Positions 26,101-38,300 of a stretch of 64,000 nt of DNA are shown here, piece by piece. The notes below the pieces were generated by a model. It was not told where the DNA came from. It was given only the letters and a program-made list of their open reading frames with translations, and made no database searches. Position 1 is the first letter of the stretch, and each line of letters begins with the position of its first letter. This DNA comes from Chionis minor (Eukaryota; Chordata; Aves; Charadriiformes; Chionididae): NCBI GenBank assembly GCA_013398295.1, contig VZSF01006565.1, positions 187,883 to 251,882 of the forward strand, read 5' to 3'. A program made the position numbers and the translations under genes.

Positions 26101-29008
26101 AACATTCAGCAAAGCAAGCATTGAAAAATAGTCCTGAATGCAAATTCAAAAATTAAGGACTGAACGTTTGTACTCAAAATGGCTCCAATACATTATCTAA
26201 AAACGAACCAGCTGAGAGAACCAAGCACATAAGCTTCATGCCAAAAAACCAGAAAAAACACCAAAAAACCACACACCACACACAAAAAACCCCGCCACCA
26301 AAAAAATCCCCCACAACTTTTAATTTCCTTTGTTAATTTTACAAAAATTAAAAATTAAGTTTGGAGTTGACAAGTAAGAAGTCAAACATTGTTACTCCAG
26401 TCTTTGGTGCAACAATATCAACAGAGCTAGAGCCTGACTTTTACCCAAAGAGAGTGAGTTGGTATCTATGCCAAACAGCTCATAATCTGAAATACGCACC
26501 AGTCACCACTGGACTAAGACCACCATGCTGATATAACTTCCCTCCTGTCAGCCTCAGTAAGAGCTGATGCCAAGGCTTCTGAGAGGTTATGGAGGGGGGA
26601 GCAAAGAAGGGAGCAGAGTTTAAAAATGACAAAAACTTGTAATAACATAGGGGGGTTTGGATAACACAGTAGAAAGTGAGATAAACATTTGTAATTTCTT
26701 GTTACTTAAGTACTTTTGCACCCCAAGACTGCTCCCATTTTGGTCCAATTCCCTCGAGGTCAACTGTCTCTTCCAATCATCCATCTCTGATGTGTCGCAT
26801 CTTTTTTTGTTAGTAACCTGGAAGTAATGCGTTTCTTTCTAGGTTGAGTACGAGAAGGCCATTGCTGACAAAGCCCTACTGCCAGTGTTGAATCAAAAAC
26901 GACCAAATACTAGAGTATCACCCCCAAATGTTTATGTGTTATACATATAATATACAAAGGCATTATAAAGATGTTTATATAAAAGATGTTGTGGGGAGGG
27001 TGTGTGTATTTATGCATTAAACGCCGGTAAACTACTTCTGACAACAAGCGTCCCACCCACGCTATGCTTTCCATGAAGAAATGAACCGGAGGTGTGCGCA
27101 CAGTCAAGTACTACTGTCCACCAGTACAGCTCATGTACCAACTGCACAGGAAAAACATTAGAGGCTTAAGCACTTGAAGAGAAGCTATTCGAGTGCGGTC
27201 CAATTTGCAAGAGCTTATCAACTTCCCTGAGTTTTGGATGGATTACAAACTAGCCCCTAGCATTAGATGTTTTGCAGCTCTTATTTGTGGGGGTTTTTTT
27301 AAAAGTGATTTCTAGTCTTTCACCATAGCAAGGGTTCCTACAAACATGAGTAATGACATGGTTTTACAAATGAACAAACTCTTACGGCTGTATTACATGA
27401 GGCACATTCACTGCTACCACTTATGGACTCAATGGGCAAATTAAGTTAAAAATGGATAAGAAATTATAAAGAAAGGAAATGATCTTCCAACTCTACCAGT
27501 GAGCAACTCACTCAGGCAAGAACAGTCAAGACAGAGCAGGAGAAACAATACAAAACCAGAAATAAACAAAATCATAGAACTTCACAAGATTGCCAGCATC
27601 AGTTCTTGGGTAAAGCCTGCAACTGAGCTGTAACACTGCATTAACTATGACCTTAAAGACAGTATAATTATTGTATAGCATGTCTGGTTTGACACGCTGG
27701 CTCCTGAGCCTGAGAAAAACGCATGGCCCTTTTGCACTTCTGTGATAGTCATTCTTCACGCCCTGCACGAGCCAAGGGTTTGGGGCTTGCCTTTTTAAAC
27801 TGAAAAATCATCTCCAAGTTGATGTATATAAAGATGATTTATGTAAAATCCGAGATCTCAAAAATGGCACAAACCACACGAGACAACGATGTATAACAAG
27901 CCATGCATACACAGAGGCTGCTAAGGATTTTACATGCCGAATGCCAGCTAGCTATTTGTACCATGACCACGCAGCAGGTTTGTTGAATGCTGGAGGACAG
28001 AGACCTTTCTTACTCAGCGATTGGGAAGCAAAACCAGCCAAGTTCTTTACAGCTGCAACTAGATGCTGGGAACCTTGTGTACTGCATTAAGAAGAGAAGA
28101 AGATACCTTTCAACAAAACAGAGAGGAAAAGACAGAGACAATAGCTCCAGGGTTAATGCAGGTTCTTCCCTTCAGTCAAGCTCCTTGTCCTCAGACAACA
28201 GTTATTTCTGCAGTCCTTCGCTCTTGTTTCACAACAGCAGTGATGAGGAAATACTGTTTCAGAGTAAAAGAGATTAAGGAAGTCAGAAAGTAAGAATGTT
28301 CCATCTGATTACTGTATTTATAGCATGCTCTTTATCACATTCTTTAACCCCCAACACTCTTCAAAAAAGTTCTCAGTCTTAAAATCCAGATAACCATAGA
28401 CTACACAGTAGAAGTCACCACCGCATTATTTGCAATCTATTGACATTCTTCGAAAGCTAAAACAAGTGCAACAAACTACTTCTTCTCCAGATTGCAATAT
28501 TTTCCATAGATTGCGGTAGTCTTCCATTTATTAACTAACTCATTTTCTCTCAATCTGATACAGATTCCCATCATTCAGAAGAGAATTCAAAACAAAAACT
28601 AATTTTCGTTTAAGACTGACTATAATCCTCACAAGAAGAGCTGGGCTGACTGTGCCAGTGAATTGAGCTCTGCGGGTACCCAGAGAACAAGTACGGATTG
28701 TGTGGATTTAGCCTCCAACGTCGCTCCAAAAAAACAACTCCAATCTCACGCAGAAAACCAGATCAAGAGAAAACAGTTCACTCCCCGCTCATTCAGACGG
28801 AAAGAAAACAATGTGATGCAAACATCAGTTCACTGGGAAATGCTCCCCCTCAGTCACAAGGCCTTATTGACAGCCTCAACTCCAGGGATGCTTAATATGA
28901 CATCTGATCTCTGCTCAAGCCCAAGGAGTTTGTTACTCACCTTTTTTCAGGAGTACAGATTTCACCTTTACTCATGACTGCAACAGCCCATTACGGATGG
29001 ATGTCACC

Positions 29009-29024
29009 AAAAAAAAAAAAAAAA
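29009..29024. repeat. A16 homopolymer
   Basis: Run of sixteen A; on the minus strand it is a T-run near a weak acceptor. Confidence 0.95.
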
Positions 29025-30592
29025 CCCTTCATCATCCATCACAGTAATATTCACTAGCTACATTTAAGGATGGAACAGTTCAAGCTCACAATCTTATTTT
29101 TCTTAATGTCAAGTTGTGCATTATGTTTAACATTTTTACTAGATTTAACAGCTCTAGTAATCCTCCCAAGGAGTCTCCACTCCCCAGTCTGAACGCACAC
29201 TCACCCTCCCGCCAAAGGTTCAGGTAACAAGCTTTTGCCCAATTCTGCCACGTGATAGACTCTCAAGACAACTCCTTCCACAATGTTAAGCCTTCTTGAG
29301 AAAAGCAGAACAGAAAACAATCTTATGTTCTGATCTGTCAGATACAGTAAATCAATGGGTAACGGCCAGCAGTGGGGGTCAGAGGTATATATACTACAGT
29401 GTTTTCACAGTCCGTTAGTGACTATGTGGCCATAAAAAGTCAAGCAAGGATCAATGGACAAAAAGAGAGGCTGTTGGGACTAAAGAAGATAACAGCCACA
29501 AGGTACAAGATTGAAATACAACAATTTATACTCTACGTTTGTCCTTACATATTACTGAGTTTGGAAAAATAACTTATCCATCAAAAAACCAACTTATATC
29601 CTTGGCACAGCGTGCTGAAATCGGCAATTTAAGTGGATGTACGTATTTAAATACATACCATAAGATATTGATCTGAAATTTTTAAAATTAGTCACTGACT
29701 GGTCGCCCTCATATCAACAATAAACCAATGACTACAAATAAGACAGAGGAGAAAAATATACAAGTCACAAAAACACACAGAGATACTTTATAAATGCAAA
29801 TATTCTGTAGCCACATTTAAAACTGGCGAAATAATAGAACATGGATATGACTATCGTATCCAAGACAAGCTGTATCTTAATATTGTTTTTTTAGTATTAC
29901 TCAAAGTATTCAAAGGGGAAAAAAGTTTTCCTTATACATTACCCAGATCACATCTGGTTCCTGTTGAAATGCCACTTTTCAAAAGGGGAAGGCATGGTGG
30001 GAAGGAAAAGGAGGGGAAAAAGAGCAAGGAGTAGATTTAGTTTTGATTGTCTATTAATTATCAAAAGCAGAGTCATATTTGAAGCCTAAAATCCTTTTTT
30101 GTTACTGGTAATACTCTCCCACCATTTTTACAGTAGACATACACCCATAAAACTTGATCACATACAACTCCCTAGGTGTTACCCAGTTAGAAAGCGAATC
30201 CATCACGTTTGTATTCAGTCCATCTAGTAGGGTAAGACTATTTCATAGTTATTTTAATAGAAAGAAAATTAGGTATAACATAGTCCATAGTGATTAGAAA
30301 CACATAAGACTTCGTATGAAAGACCGTTACATCTGTAAATTTTAAATAATTTAAATGATTCCTCATATATAAATATCTCATTTAGCAAATTTCTTTCTAA
30401 TTGAATTGCTTCTAAAGAATGACTACCCTTAGCAGTGTTAGCGTACATTTATATTCACACATTCATAACATCTCCATGTTACTTGAAAAACAACACCTTG
30501 AGCTTACTGTAGGACATCCCCTACAGGTAAACTTTAAGTACCCACCTCATACTACAAACCTACTCTCTTAAGCTTGATCCATTACTGCAATA

Positions 30593-30597
30593 GCAGG
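30593..30597. repeat. Left target-site duplication of solo LTR
   Basis: GCAGG immediately before the LTR, identical to 31726-31730. A 5-bp duplication fits ERVL/class III-type integration. Confidence 0.85.
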
Positions 30598-31725
30598 TGT
30601 ACTGGGTTTGCATGGCAAGGTTTTGGCAGCAGAGGGGCTGCAGGAGTGGCTTCTGTCAGAAGCTACTAGAAGCTTCACCTGTGTCCAACAGAGCCAGTGC
30701 CAGCCAGCTCCGAGACAGACCCACCACTGGCCAAGGCCAAGCCCATCAGCGATGGTGGCAGCGCCTCTGGGATAACAAATTTAAGAAGCGGGGAAAAAAA
30801 CTGCACAGCAGCAGCCAGAAGAGAGGAGTGAGAAGACATGAGAAAAACAACTCTGCAGACACTGAGGTCAGTGAAGGAGGAGGGCTAGGAGGTGCTCCAG
30901 GAGCCACAGCAGAGATTCCTCTGCAGACCATGGTGAGACAGGCTGTTGCCCCTAGAGCCCATGCAGGTTAATGCTGGAGCAGATATCCACCTGCAGCCCA
31001 TGGAGGACCCCGCACTGGAGCGGGTGGACGCCCCTGAAGGAGGCTGTGACCCTGTGGAGAGCCCATGCTGAAGCAGACTCCTGACACGACCTGTGGACCC
31101 GTGGAGAGAGGAGCCCACGCTGGAGCAGGTTTGCTGGCAGGACTTGTGACCCTGTGGGGGACCCACGCTGCAGCCATCTGTTCCTGAAGGATTGCACCCC
31201 ATGGCAGGGACCCACGCTGGAGTTTGTGAAGAGCTGCAGACCATAGGAAGGACTCACTTCAGAGAAGTTCATGGAGAACCGTCTCCCGTTGGAGGGACCC
31301 CATGCTGGAGCTGGGGAAGACTGTGGCGAGTTCTCCCCCTGAGAAGGAAGGAGTGGCAGAGGCAACGTGTGATGAACTGGCCATAACCCCATTCCACGTC
31401 CCCCCGCGCCGCTCAGGGGCAGGAGGTAGAGAAATCGGGAGTGATGTTAAGCCCAGGAAGAAGGGAGGGGTGGGGGAAAAGGTGTTTTGAGATTTAGGTT
31501 TTATTTCTCATTATGCTACTCTGATTTGACTGGTAATAAATTAAACTAATTTTCCCCAAGTTGAGTCTGTTTTGCCCAGGACAGTAACTGGTGGCTGATC
31601 TATCCCTGTCCTTATCTCGACCCACAAGGCTTTTGTTGTATTTTCTCTCCCCTGTTCAGTTGAGGAGGGGAGTGACGGAGCAGGTTGGTGCGCGCCTGGC
31701 ATCCAGCCAGGGTCAACCCACCACA
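30598..31725 (+). mobile_element. Solo LTR of an avian ERVL-like endogenous retrovirus
   Basis: An element of 1128 bp begins TGTACTGGG and ends CACCACA (TG...CA termini) and is flanked by a perfect 5-bp duplication GCAGG. The sequence is the familiar avian ERVL-type LTR that opens with GGGTTTGCATGGCAAGG and closes with the GTCAACCCACCACA end. Its middle (about 30970-31325) is a degenerate tandem array built on GACCCACGCTGGAG-like units. A polyadenylation signal AATAAA lies at 31535-31540. No internal retroviral genes and no second LTR are present, so the provirus was lost by LTR-LTR recombination, leaving a solo LTR. It is inserted antisense to the putative host gene, the usual surviving orientation in introns. 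Overlapping small ORFs are not genes. Confidence 0.93.
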
Positions 31726-31730
31726 GCAGG
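31726..31730. repeat. Right target-site duplication of solo LTR
   Basis: GCAGG immediately after the LTR's terminal CA, identical to 30593-30597. Confidence 0.85.
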
Positions 31731-32689
31731 AGAAAAATGATCAAGAATTTCTATATTTCACATTGCTTAGCTGTGGAAAACTCTCTCTTTGTTGAAGTTT
31801 CTAAATACAATTCTATTTACCTTGAAACAGTGAACTATTTTAAGTATAAAATCTACAAACATTTGCAAGCCACTGTTTTCTTAGAATAAGAAAGATCTCA
31901 GCTACTACTAAACTTCTTTTTTGGGGAAAAAAAAAACCCCAAACAATAAAAAAAATCTGCAATACTTAAACATATTAATTCTCTTTTCACATAGTAAACT
32001 GTGGTCATGCTTGAAAGAAAACAAAAAACCAGGGAGAGTGAAATAGATTAACTGCATAGCTCCAATACACTTATTTCAGACAACATACTATAAATCATCT
32101 TGAAACAAAACAGGCAATTATAATGTGCACAAATGTTATGATACTATGCATCTCTACTGGTCCAGTGGTTCTAAATTATTGAAACTGATGGCTGAACAAG
32201 GGCATATTGTTTCAACACACTTGGATTACTTGAACGATTTGAATTCTCTTTAGCTCTCCGGTGCTGCGCAGGTCTCTCTAATGTCAATAAACAAGCAGAT
32301 AGATAGATGCCTCTTAGATATTTCAGGCCATATCTAAGAAGATTAAAATATATGACCAAAAATTTCTGCAGCAGCGTATTTTGTTCGTAAAGAACCACAA
32401 CTGTTCTTTTCCCCTTCAATACTTTAAGAAGCATCTAAAATTAAAGCAAGTACATACATTTTCCTCCAAAGCGCTCAGTGAGGACAGAACAGCAGCTCCT
32501 TTCTCCTTCTAACCACTACCCCGTATTTCAATCCTCTTCACCTCAGTGTAAAAGAAATAGGAGAGCCATAAGACAGAACCATTTCAAAACACAATTAGCT
32601 ATTTGTAAACAACGCTCTTTCTCCTGCAGAAAATCTGCAACTGCTGGTTGCAAGAAAAAGCAGCAAGTAAGGTAAATCAATTAGCTTGC

Positions 32690-33195
32690 TAATTTCTCAC
32701 CCTCATTTATTTAGCTCTGCACTGTATTTGCCGTAATTGACTATAATTATGTTAATTACTAACTCCGGCATAATTACTATATTTATTGTCATTGAGCACA
32801 CTATGTACCCAAAGCAAAGCTGGCATTTGTCGGGCATCAAAAAAAATAAATAAATAAAACCACATAACTGTTGGGAGGGGCTTCTCCGAAGACTGGCTGA
32901 TATACCTTCAGCAAATGAAAGGGCAAAAGAGATTTCATGCAATGCTAGTTTGAAAGCATCGGTTCATTAAGGATATTAATTTTCTGATAACTACACATTT
33001 AAGCATGACACACTGGAGCAGTATCTACAGGATTTAGCAATTATTAATGCGTGACAGTTTCAAATGCTAAGTGAATCAATTAAACAGCAGCATTCACAAT
33101 TTGAGAAGAGATAACTGCTTCATAACTGCCTAAGACTACAATTTTCACATGACAAAAAAGGGCCATTCAGGCTCCTTCAAAACCTGACAGGTCAA
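32690..33195. promoter_or_regulatory. Candidate conserved regulatory block B
   Basis: Four TAATT homeodomain cores lie within about 50 bases (32733-32780). Further right are TTATTAATGCGTGACAG (TGACAG at 33052), AATCAATTAAACAG and TGACAGGT (33185-33192). No repeats. Resembles homeobox-regulated enhancers by motif density only. Confidence 0.3.
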
Positions 33196-33369
33196 GAAAG
33201 AAGTTTGAAACAAAAGCACCTTATAACCATCATCTCTCCTCTTTACTTGTCAGATCAACTTTGCTAGTGTCTCCGCTGAAATGGCATCACCATGCCAGCT
33301 GCCACAAGGTGATTTTTCATGTCTTGTCAAAGAAATCTTTTATTCTATTTGCTCTGCATTAACATGTTA

Positions 33370-33610
33370 CATTTATTGATCAAGCCCTTTCTGCAGCCAC
33401 AGCAGGGCACTGTGCTCTTATGCCTAAGGGGGCTTTGATGTCCTGGTGACATTCTAGACCGAATAATGCACATACTAAATGGATTTAATGCAGAAATGTG
33501 TTTGTGCATGACAGCTACATTAATAACAGCCCCTCACACTGATAAATATGCAATTGCTACGATTAAGAGTTACCCAATTATGGCGAAAATATTTTTCTAC
33601 CTTATAAATA
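33370..33610. promoter_or_regulatory. Candidate conserved regulatory block C
   Basis: Simple, repeat-free sequence containing TGCATGACAGCTACATTAAT and TAAATATGCAATTGCTACG, ending in AATTATGGCG. The style matches vertebrate conserved non-coding elements; judged by eye. Confidence 0.22.
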
Positions 33611-33999
33611 AAACCATCAAAAAGTTTTAACAATAGTGCATTTTCTTCAACATTTTAAAATGCTATAAAGATCGGTCTAAAGGCTTTTTAAAAAAATATG
33701 TCATGCTTTGTTTTGAATTCTGGCTTTTATTTCCATCTCTTTTGTTGTTCATCTTCCTTTTCTGCGTGTCTTATTGCTGCACAGGCTGGCAAGGTGGCAA
33801 GAAAAAAGTGAAAAAAAAAAAGCCTCTTTTTCACATACTCAACTCACAAAGAGGAACATGCCCTGTAAAACTGAAGCCCCGTTTCAAGTTGCCACTGGTA
33901 TATTCCCCCAGGCAAGAAAACAGTAAGCAGAAGACACAATCTCTAGTCCGCAGAGAGGATACTACAAAGCCTCCGTCTCCCAAAAGTCATGGAGGAACA

Positions 34000-34270
34000 T
34001 TCCAGACTAGGATTAAAGTTCAAGGGGATGTTTTCATACATAGACCCTCTTAATCGGACAGTGGAAAATATGCACAAGCACACACTGTGCAAATTATTCA
34101 TGCTCCTAGCAGAAATAATCTGCACCCCAGAGAGAAGGAAGAGATATCTGTATCTCCATGAGCACAATTATTGGATTAATCCTCCCTCATTGGCCAAGAT
34201 TAAAGATTCCCTGCCTTTCGCCTCACAGATTAGACCCAGAAGAAATCTCTGTAAGAACAAGGAAAACAAC
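34000..34270. promoter_or_regulatory. Candidate regulatory block D with palindromic GGATTAATCC
   Basis: A palindromic GGATTAATCC at 34173-34182 combines two overlapping TAATCC sites, the target of K50 homeodomains (OTX, PITX, GSC). A CCAAT-box complement ATTGGCC follows at 34189, and GCAAATTATTCATGC, octamer-like, lies at 34087-34101. Confidence 0.3.
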
Positions 34271-34538
34271 TTGCATGTTTAAAACTACTGAGGATAAAAT
34301 TAGGAGATGTACTTTTCTGTGAATTGAACTGTGGATGTTATTCATAAAAACATGGCACCTATTTGTACAAAAAACACTGACATCTGTTATTCAAGCGCTG
34401 GAGTGCATTTAGCCTTTAATGTGAAAGGAGAAATTTGGCACAAATAAAGTTAACTAAGACAAATTAAAGAACCTTTGAATAGTTTATTGGGTTTTCTTCT
34501 CTCCGTAAGACAGCAGGATGTATCTAAAAAAAAAGTAT

Positions 34539-34618
34539 CTTTGTATTTCATCCAAATCTCCGCTTCCTACCTACATTACTTTGTATTTCATCCAAATCTC
34601 CGCTTCCTACCTACATTA
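34539..34618. repeat. Exact tandem duplication, 2 x 40 bp
   Basis: The 40 bases from 34539 to 34578 (starting CTTTGTATTTCATCC, ending CTACATTA) recur without a mismatch at 34579-34618. Identity implies a recent slippage or replication event, or an assembly duplication. The 60-codon ORF across it encodes the unit twice only because of this repeat. Confidence 0.97.
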
Positions 34619-35065
34619 CATCCTTTCTACTTTTTCCTTTCTTTCCTTCATCAGTGATTTTTTTTTCCAATTAAATCTTTAACTTCCAATGATCAACAAG
34701 AGCTTTTCACTCCCCCTTGAAATCCTGTTCAGTAAAACCTCCCAGTAACACTAACATTGGCACATCCCTTCCCGCACCCTGTGCTTTCATTAAATGGGAA
34801 CTGAGGAATACTTTCCACATATTAGGAAACAAAATAGGGGCCTTTCCAGTACTCTGTTATCAGGGAAGGCTATCAAACACAGTTGCCAGGAGAGACTCAG
34901 GAGCAGATTTCCAAAGCAAAACATCTTTGCTCCTACAACGTGCCTTATTGAAAATACACAGTGTAAATAGTTCATTTTCAAAACAGCTGGAAATCACTAC
35001 CAATATCAAAACAAAAGAACTGCTACAACTCAGGCCATTTTATGATGACCACACCAATAAAGGTG

Positions 35066-35364
35066 CAGAATCATAGTATAATTTAGGTCAGAAGGGGCAT
35101 CTACAGGTCAGCTAGTCCAATGCCCTGCTCAGAGCAGGGCAATTTCAAAGGTAGATTAGGTTCCTTGGGGCTTTGTCCAGCTGCGCTTTGAATATTACCC
35201 ATGATGGAGATCCCACAGACTCTCCCACTCAGCCTTTCTCATCGTGAAGCCTTGCCTCACAAACACTTGGAAGTTCCCTTGCTGCAACCTGTGACAACTG
35301 CCTCTTGGTTTTTTTGCCATACATCTGACAAGAGTTTGGCTCTATCTTCTTCACAACCCCCTGC
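35066..35364 (-). mobile_element. CR1 LINE fragment, antisense, diverged
   Basis: Reads as reversed CR1: AGAATCATAG at its start (the element's 3' end), then CTAGTCCAATGCCCTGCTC, AGAGCAGGGC, GGGCTTTGTCCAGCTG, GATGGAGATCCCACAGACTC, CTGCCTCTTG and GGCTCTATCTTCTTCACAAC. It is more diverged than the copy at 20551, so an older insertion. The 90-codon plus-strand ORF here is a by-product. Confidence 0.85.
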
Positions 35365-38300
35365 TAGTCCCAAAAGGAAACAAAAGACGTTAGAAACTAT
35401 TAAAACAAAGACTGTAAGGAAAATAGCACGAGAAGAAATAATTCACAAGTGGACTATAGTGGTCTGGGGTTGAAGGATTTCCATCTGGTAGAGGTGTAAA
35501 CAAGAGGCAATCCAGTGGCACTGTATCTCGCTGATTACAACTAGCACCCTTTTAAACACACACCAGTTTTTCCCTTTGCCACAACAAATTGCCGTTACTC
35601 TTCCTTCCCCCCCTCCACCCTCAATATCCCCATAAAAAGTTCCCTTTTGCCATTCCCTTCTGTCTTTCCTTTCCCTCCAAGGGAAAAGGGGAGAGGCATA
35701 ACCTGTGCGAGTGGCAACAGTCGCTTTGCTTTGGCTGCCAGAAGAAAGAGAGCTGGATCCGTGTATCACTCGGGGTAATCAAGGCCAGACACTAGTTCTT
35801 GGAAAAAGGCACAGAAGAAAGACAATTCTCTTGAAGAGCAACTTTTTGTGATTCTTTAACCAAGTGTTGTCATTACATTTACCACACCTGATGCAAAGAC
35901 AATTAAGCATCTATACAGGCCCTAATTTTTTATTTATTAAAGAAGAAGGGGCTCTAGCCTGGGAAGAACTCTGAAGTCAGAAAAACACCTGATAAAAAAA
36001 TTATACATTTTTCCTCTGTATTAAATTACCAATACAAAAGAACTAATGACAACCCTCTCCTCCTCCTAGTTCTCCAGTCCTGTGTACACTTATGTGTTTA
36101 CGTCACACCCAACAATAAAAAAATAGGAGAAATCTGAGTAACAAACCACCACACATAAGAACATTGAATCCACATAATTGCTCTTGTTTGCAGAAAAAGA
36201 CAGAAGTGCCATAACAGCCAATAATTAATTAGAAGATATCCTTAAGTTTTTTTTTTTTAAATTACTATCCAAGTGTGTATCAACTGAACAAGTTTTTTTT
36301 TAAAAAAGGGCTGGGGGGGAGGGGGCAGAACTCCTTGTACAAAACCACAAGCTATATTTCCTAGAAAAACACAACAGCATCTCTTGGAATACGTTATTAT
36401 GGGACAACCTTGGCAAAAGTTGTTTGCATGTAAATCACAAAATACAGCACGTTAGACTAATTCTTCCCCACTTTACTAAGAGCATCAGTCAGTCTTCTGA
36501 CCTTTTTTCCAGTATACCTGGACAAGTCTCTGAAAACACACATTCACTGTGGAAAGCCTTAAACGGCAAAATAACTTACGTGGCTCTACCCTGACTTTTG
36601 CAATACAGTTAGCTACGTTACCGTGGTATCGAAGGCAGTACAATCCACTAAAGCAGTTGTTCAATCAAGTATTACATTATATAAGTTGCATAAGAAAGTT
36701 TGGTGACATCTGTATCATGCAGTATAAACGCATTTTTCCGGTAAGAGTCTCTTATGTGAATAAGCCCGTGTGTGTACGCACCGTAAAGACCGCGAGTCTG
36801 CAACTGCGCACACCTTCTGGCTCAGAAAGGACAGCACTGTCCTGCAAGAAGAGTTTGTTGCCAACTGACCACAAAGCTGACCACGATACCATGACAGAGA
36901 GATCTCTCTCTCCCTCTCTCCATGCAACTACACCCATGACAGCACCATCAAGTAACAGAACTGCAAATATTGCTGCACACAAAATAAAAAAATCTTCCCT
37001 CTATGTTCAACTTCTTAAATTCTTAATGCAATTGTTATGTTGTCAGAAGTACTACTGACGCTTTTACGTAACAGAATTTATTGCCTGCTACAGGAGGAGT
37101 GTATTTCTTCCCAAAATACACTTGGCAGTAGCCATACTTACAGAGGATAGGACACAGAAACCTTATAAGCACAACATCATTTAAAAAAAAAAAAGTCGTG
37201 AAGTACTTATTTACTGCTTAACCCTGGCAACAGGTAACTGTTGAGTATTTCAGCATTTCTCTGGCTTAAATACAGGCTAAAAAATTAGTGACCTCTGACT
37301 TTTTTTTTCCCCCCCCAAAGAACACAAACACTCATCTAACAATGTATCATATTATAAAGCAAACTAACATCTTTACTGCAAATAACCATTGTGCCAGCAA
37401 AGCACAATATTCTCTTTATCTTCTTCTAGATTTTGATCACCCTTGGTATTCTTCACTCAGCTTACGCCTTTGCTAATAGATAGCAAACTTCTCTCGAAAA
37501 ATCAAACTCCTTTTTAAAGAGGCTTAAGTTTAGTTTCTTCCCCACTGAAAACAACACACTAAACTTTTAAAGTTAAGCGTTCACTGATAAAAATCGTAAA
37601 ACTAATCACTATACAGTCATTGTCAGATTTTTCAAGCAATAATATTTGTTTAAAGATGATAACGATCTTGCTGTTTACACTTGCTTAAACAGCTACCCAA
37701 GACATGCCTTGTAGATTCACATTCATTTAAGGCTATGACATTTACCCTCTACCTTATCTGACTCTCTAGAACATACAGGCACAGCGCTCGTATATTAGTG
37801 CAGACCAGTCTGCACAGCAACTGCGTAATAAATACTTAGTTCTTAGTTTCTGTATGCTTAGTATAACTACCACAGCTCAAATAAGAAAACGTTACTGCTC
37901 TCGTCACATTTAGTATGAGCTTCCTTAAGGTAAAAAAGGAAAAAAAAAAAAACCTACCCCACCTCTCTCCTTTCCCCACATCTTCTTTGTGGCCTTAGAA
38001 TATTTTTACAGCTTTACAACAGCAGGCTATCCTACATCAAAAGTTGATTGCAGCTACCCAAAAAACTAGCACTTTCTCTCACATTTCCCCACAGGAGATT
38101 TGAACACGCTTCCCCCCCACACGCACACCCCCAAACCCCAGTAAGACCAAATCATATCCCTTCTGAAAGAAAGGCTAAGTGACACTGGTTTAGGTAAGGA
38201 AGGGAAGGAGTGAAAACACAGATCGGAGAAATACGCCACCAATTAAGCTCTCCATGAAAAAAAGAACTAATGATGTCAAGTTTTAAAATGGTATTTTACA

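Larger units (their letters stand above)
20811..30592. other. Non-coding stretch, intronic
   Basis: Between the sense CR1 and the solo LTR. Holds regulatory candidate A (22200-22770), the GT-rich tract at 23092 and an A/C-rich low-complexity patch at about 26225-26320. No gene found. Confidence 0.65.
31731..35065. other. Non-coding stretch with clustered regulatory candidates
   Basis: From the solo LTR to the antisense CR1. Repeat-poor; candidate blocks B, C and D and the 40-bp tandem duplication fall here. The 97- and 116-codon plus-strand ORFs at 33703-34282 have no family resemblance. Confidence 0.6.

Noticed and set aside
28941..28977. Minus-strand mini-exon with ATG (acceptor TGTTGCAG, donor AAAAG|GTGAGT)
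   Set aside because: 37 bp only, weak pyrimidine tract, and joining it to LRMDA exon 2 in frame gives an immediate stop. Chance pairing is likely.
30597..31490. Several 60-146-codon ORFs on both strands
   Set aside because: They lie in the solo LTR and its GC-rich internal tandem repeats; LTRs of this type are non-coding.
36549..37058. 169-codon plus ORF
   Set aside because: No ATG at its reported start, no recognisable motif, low-complexity Ser/Thr/Leu mix, no splice context.
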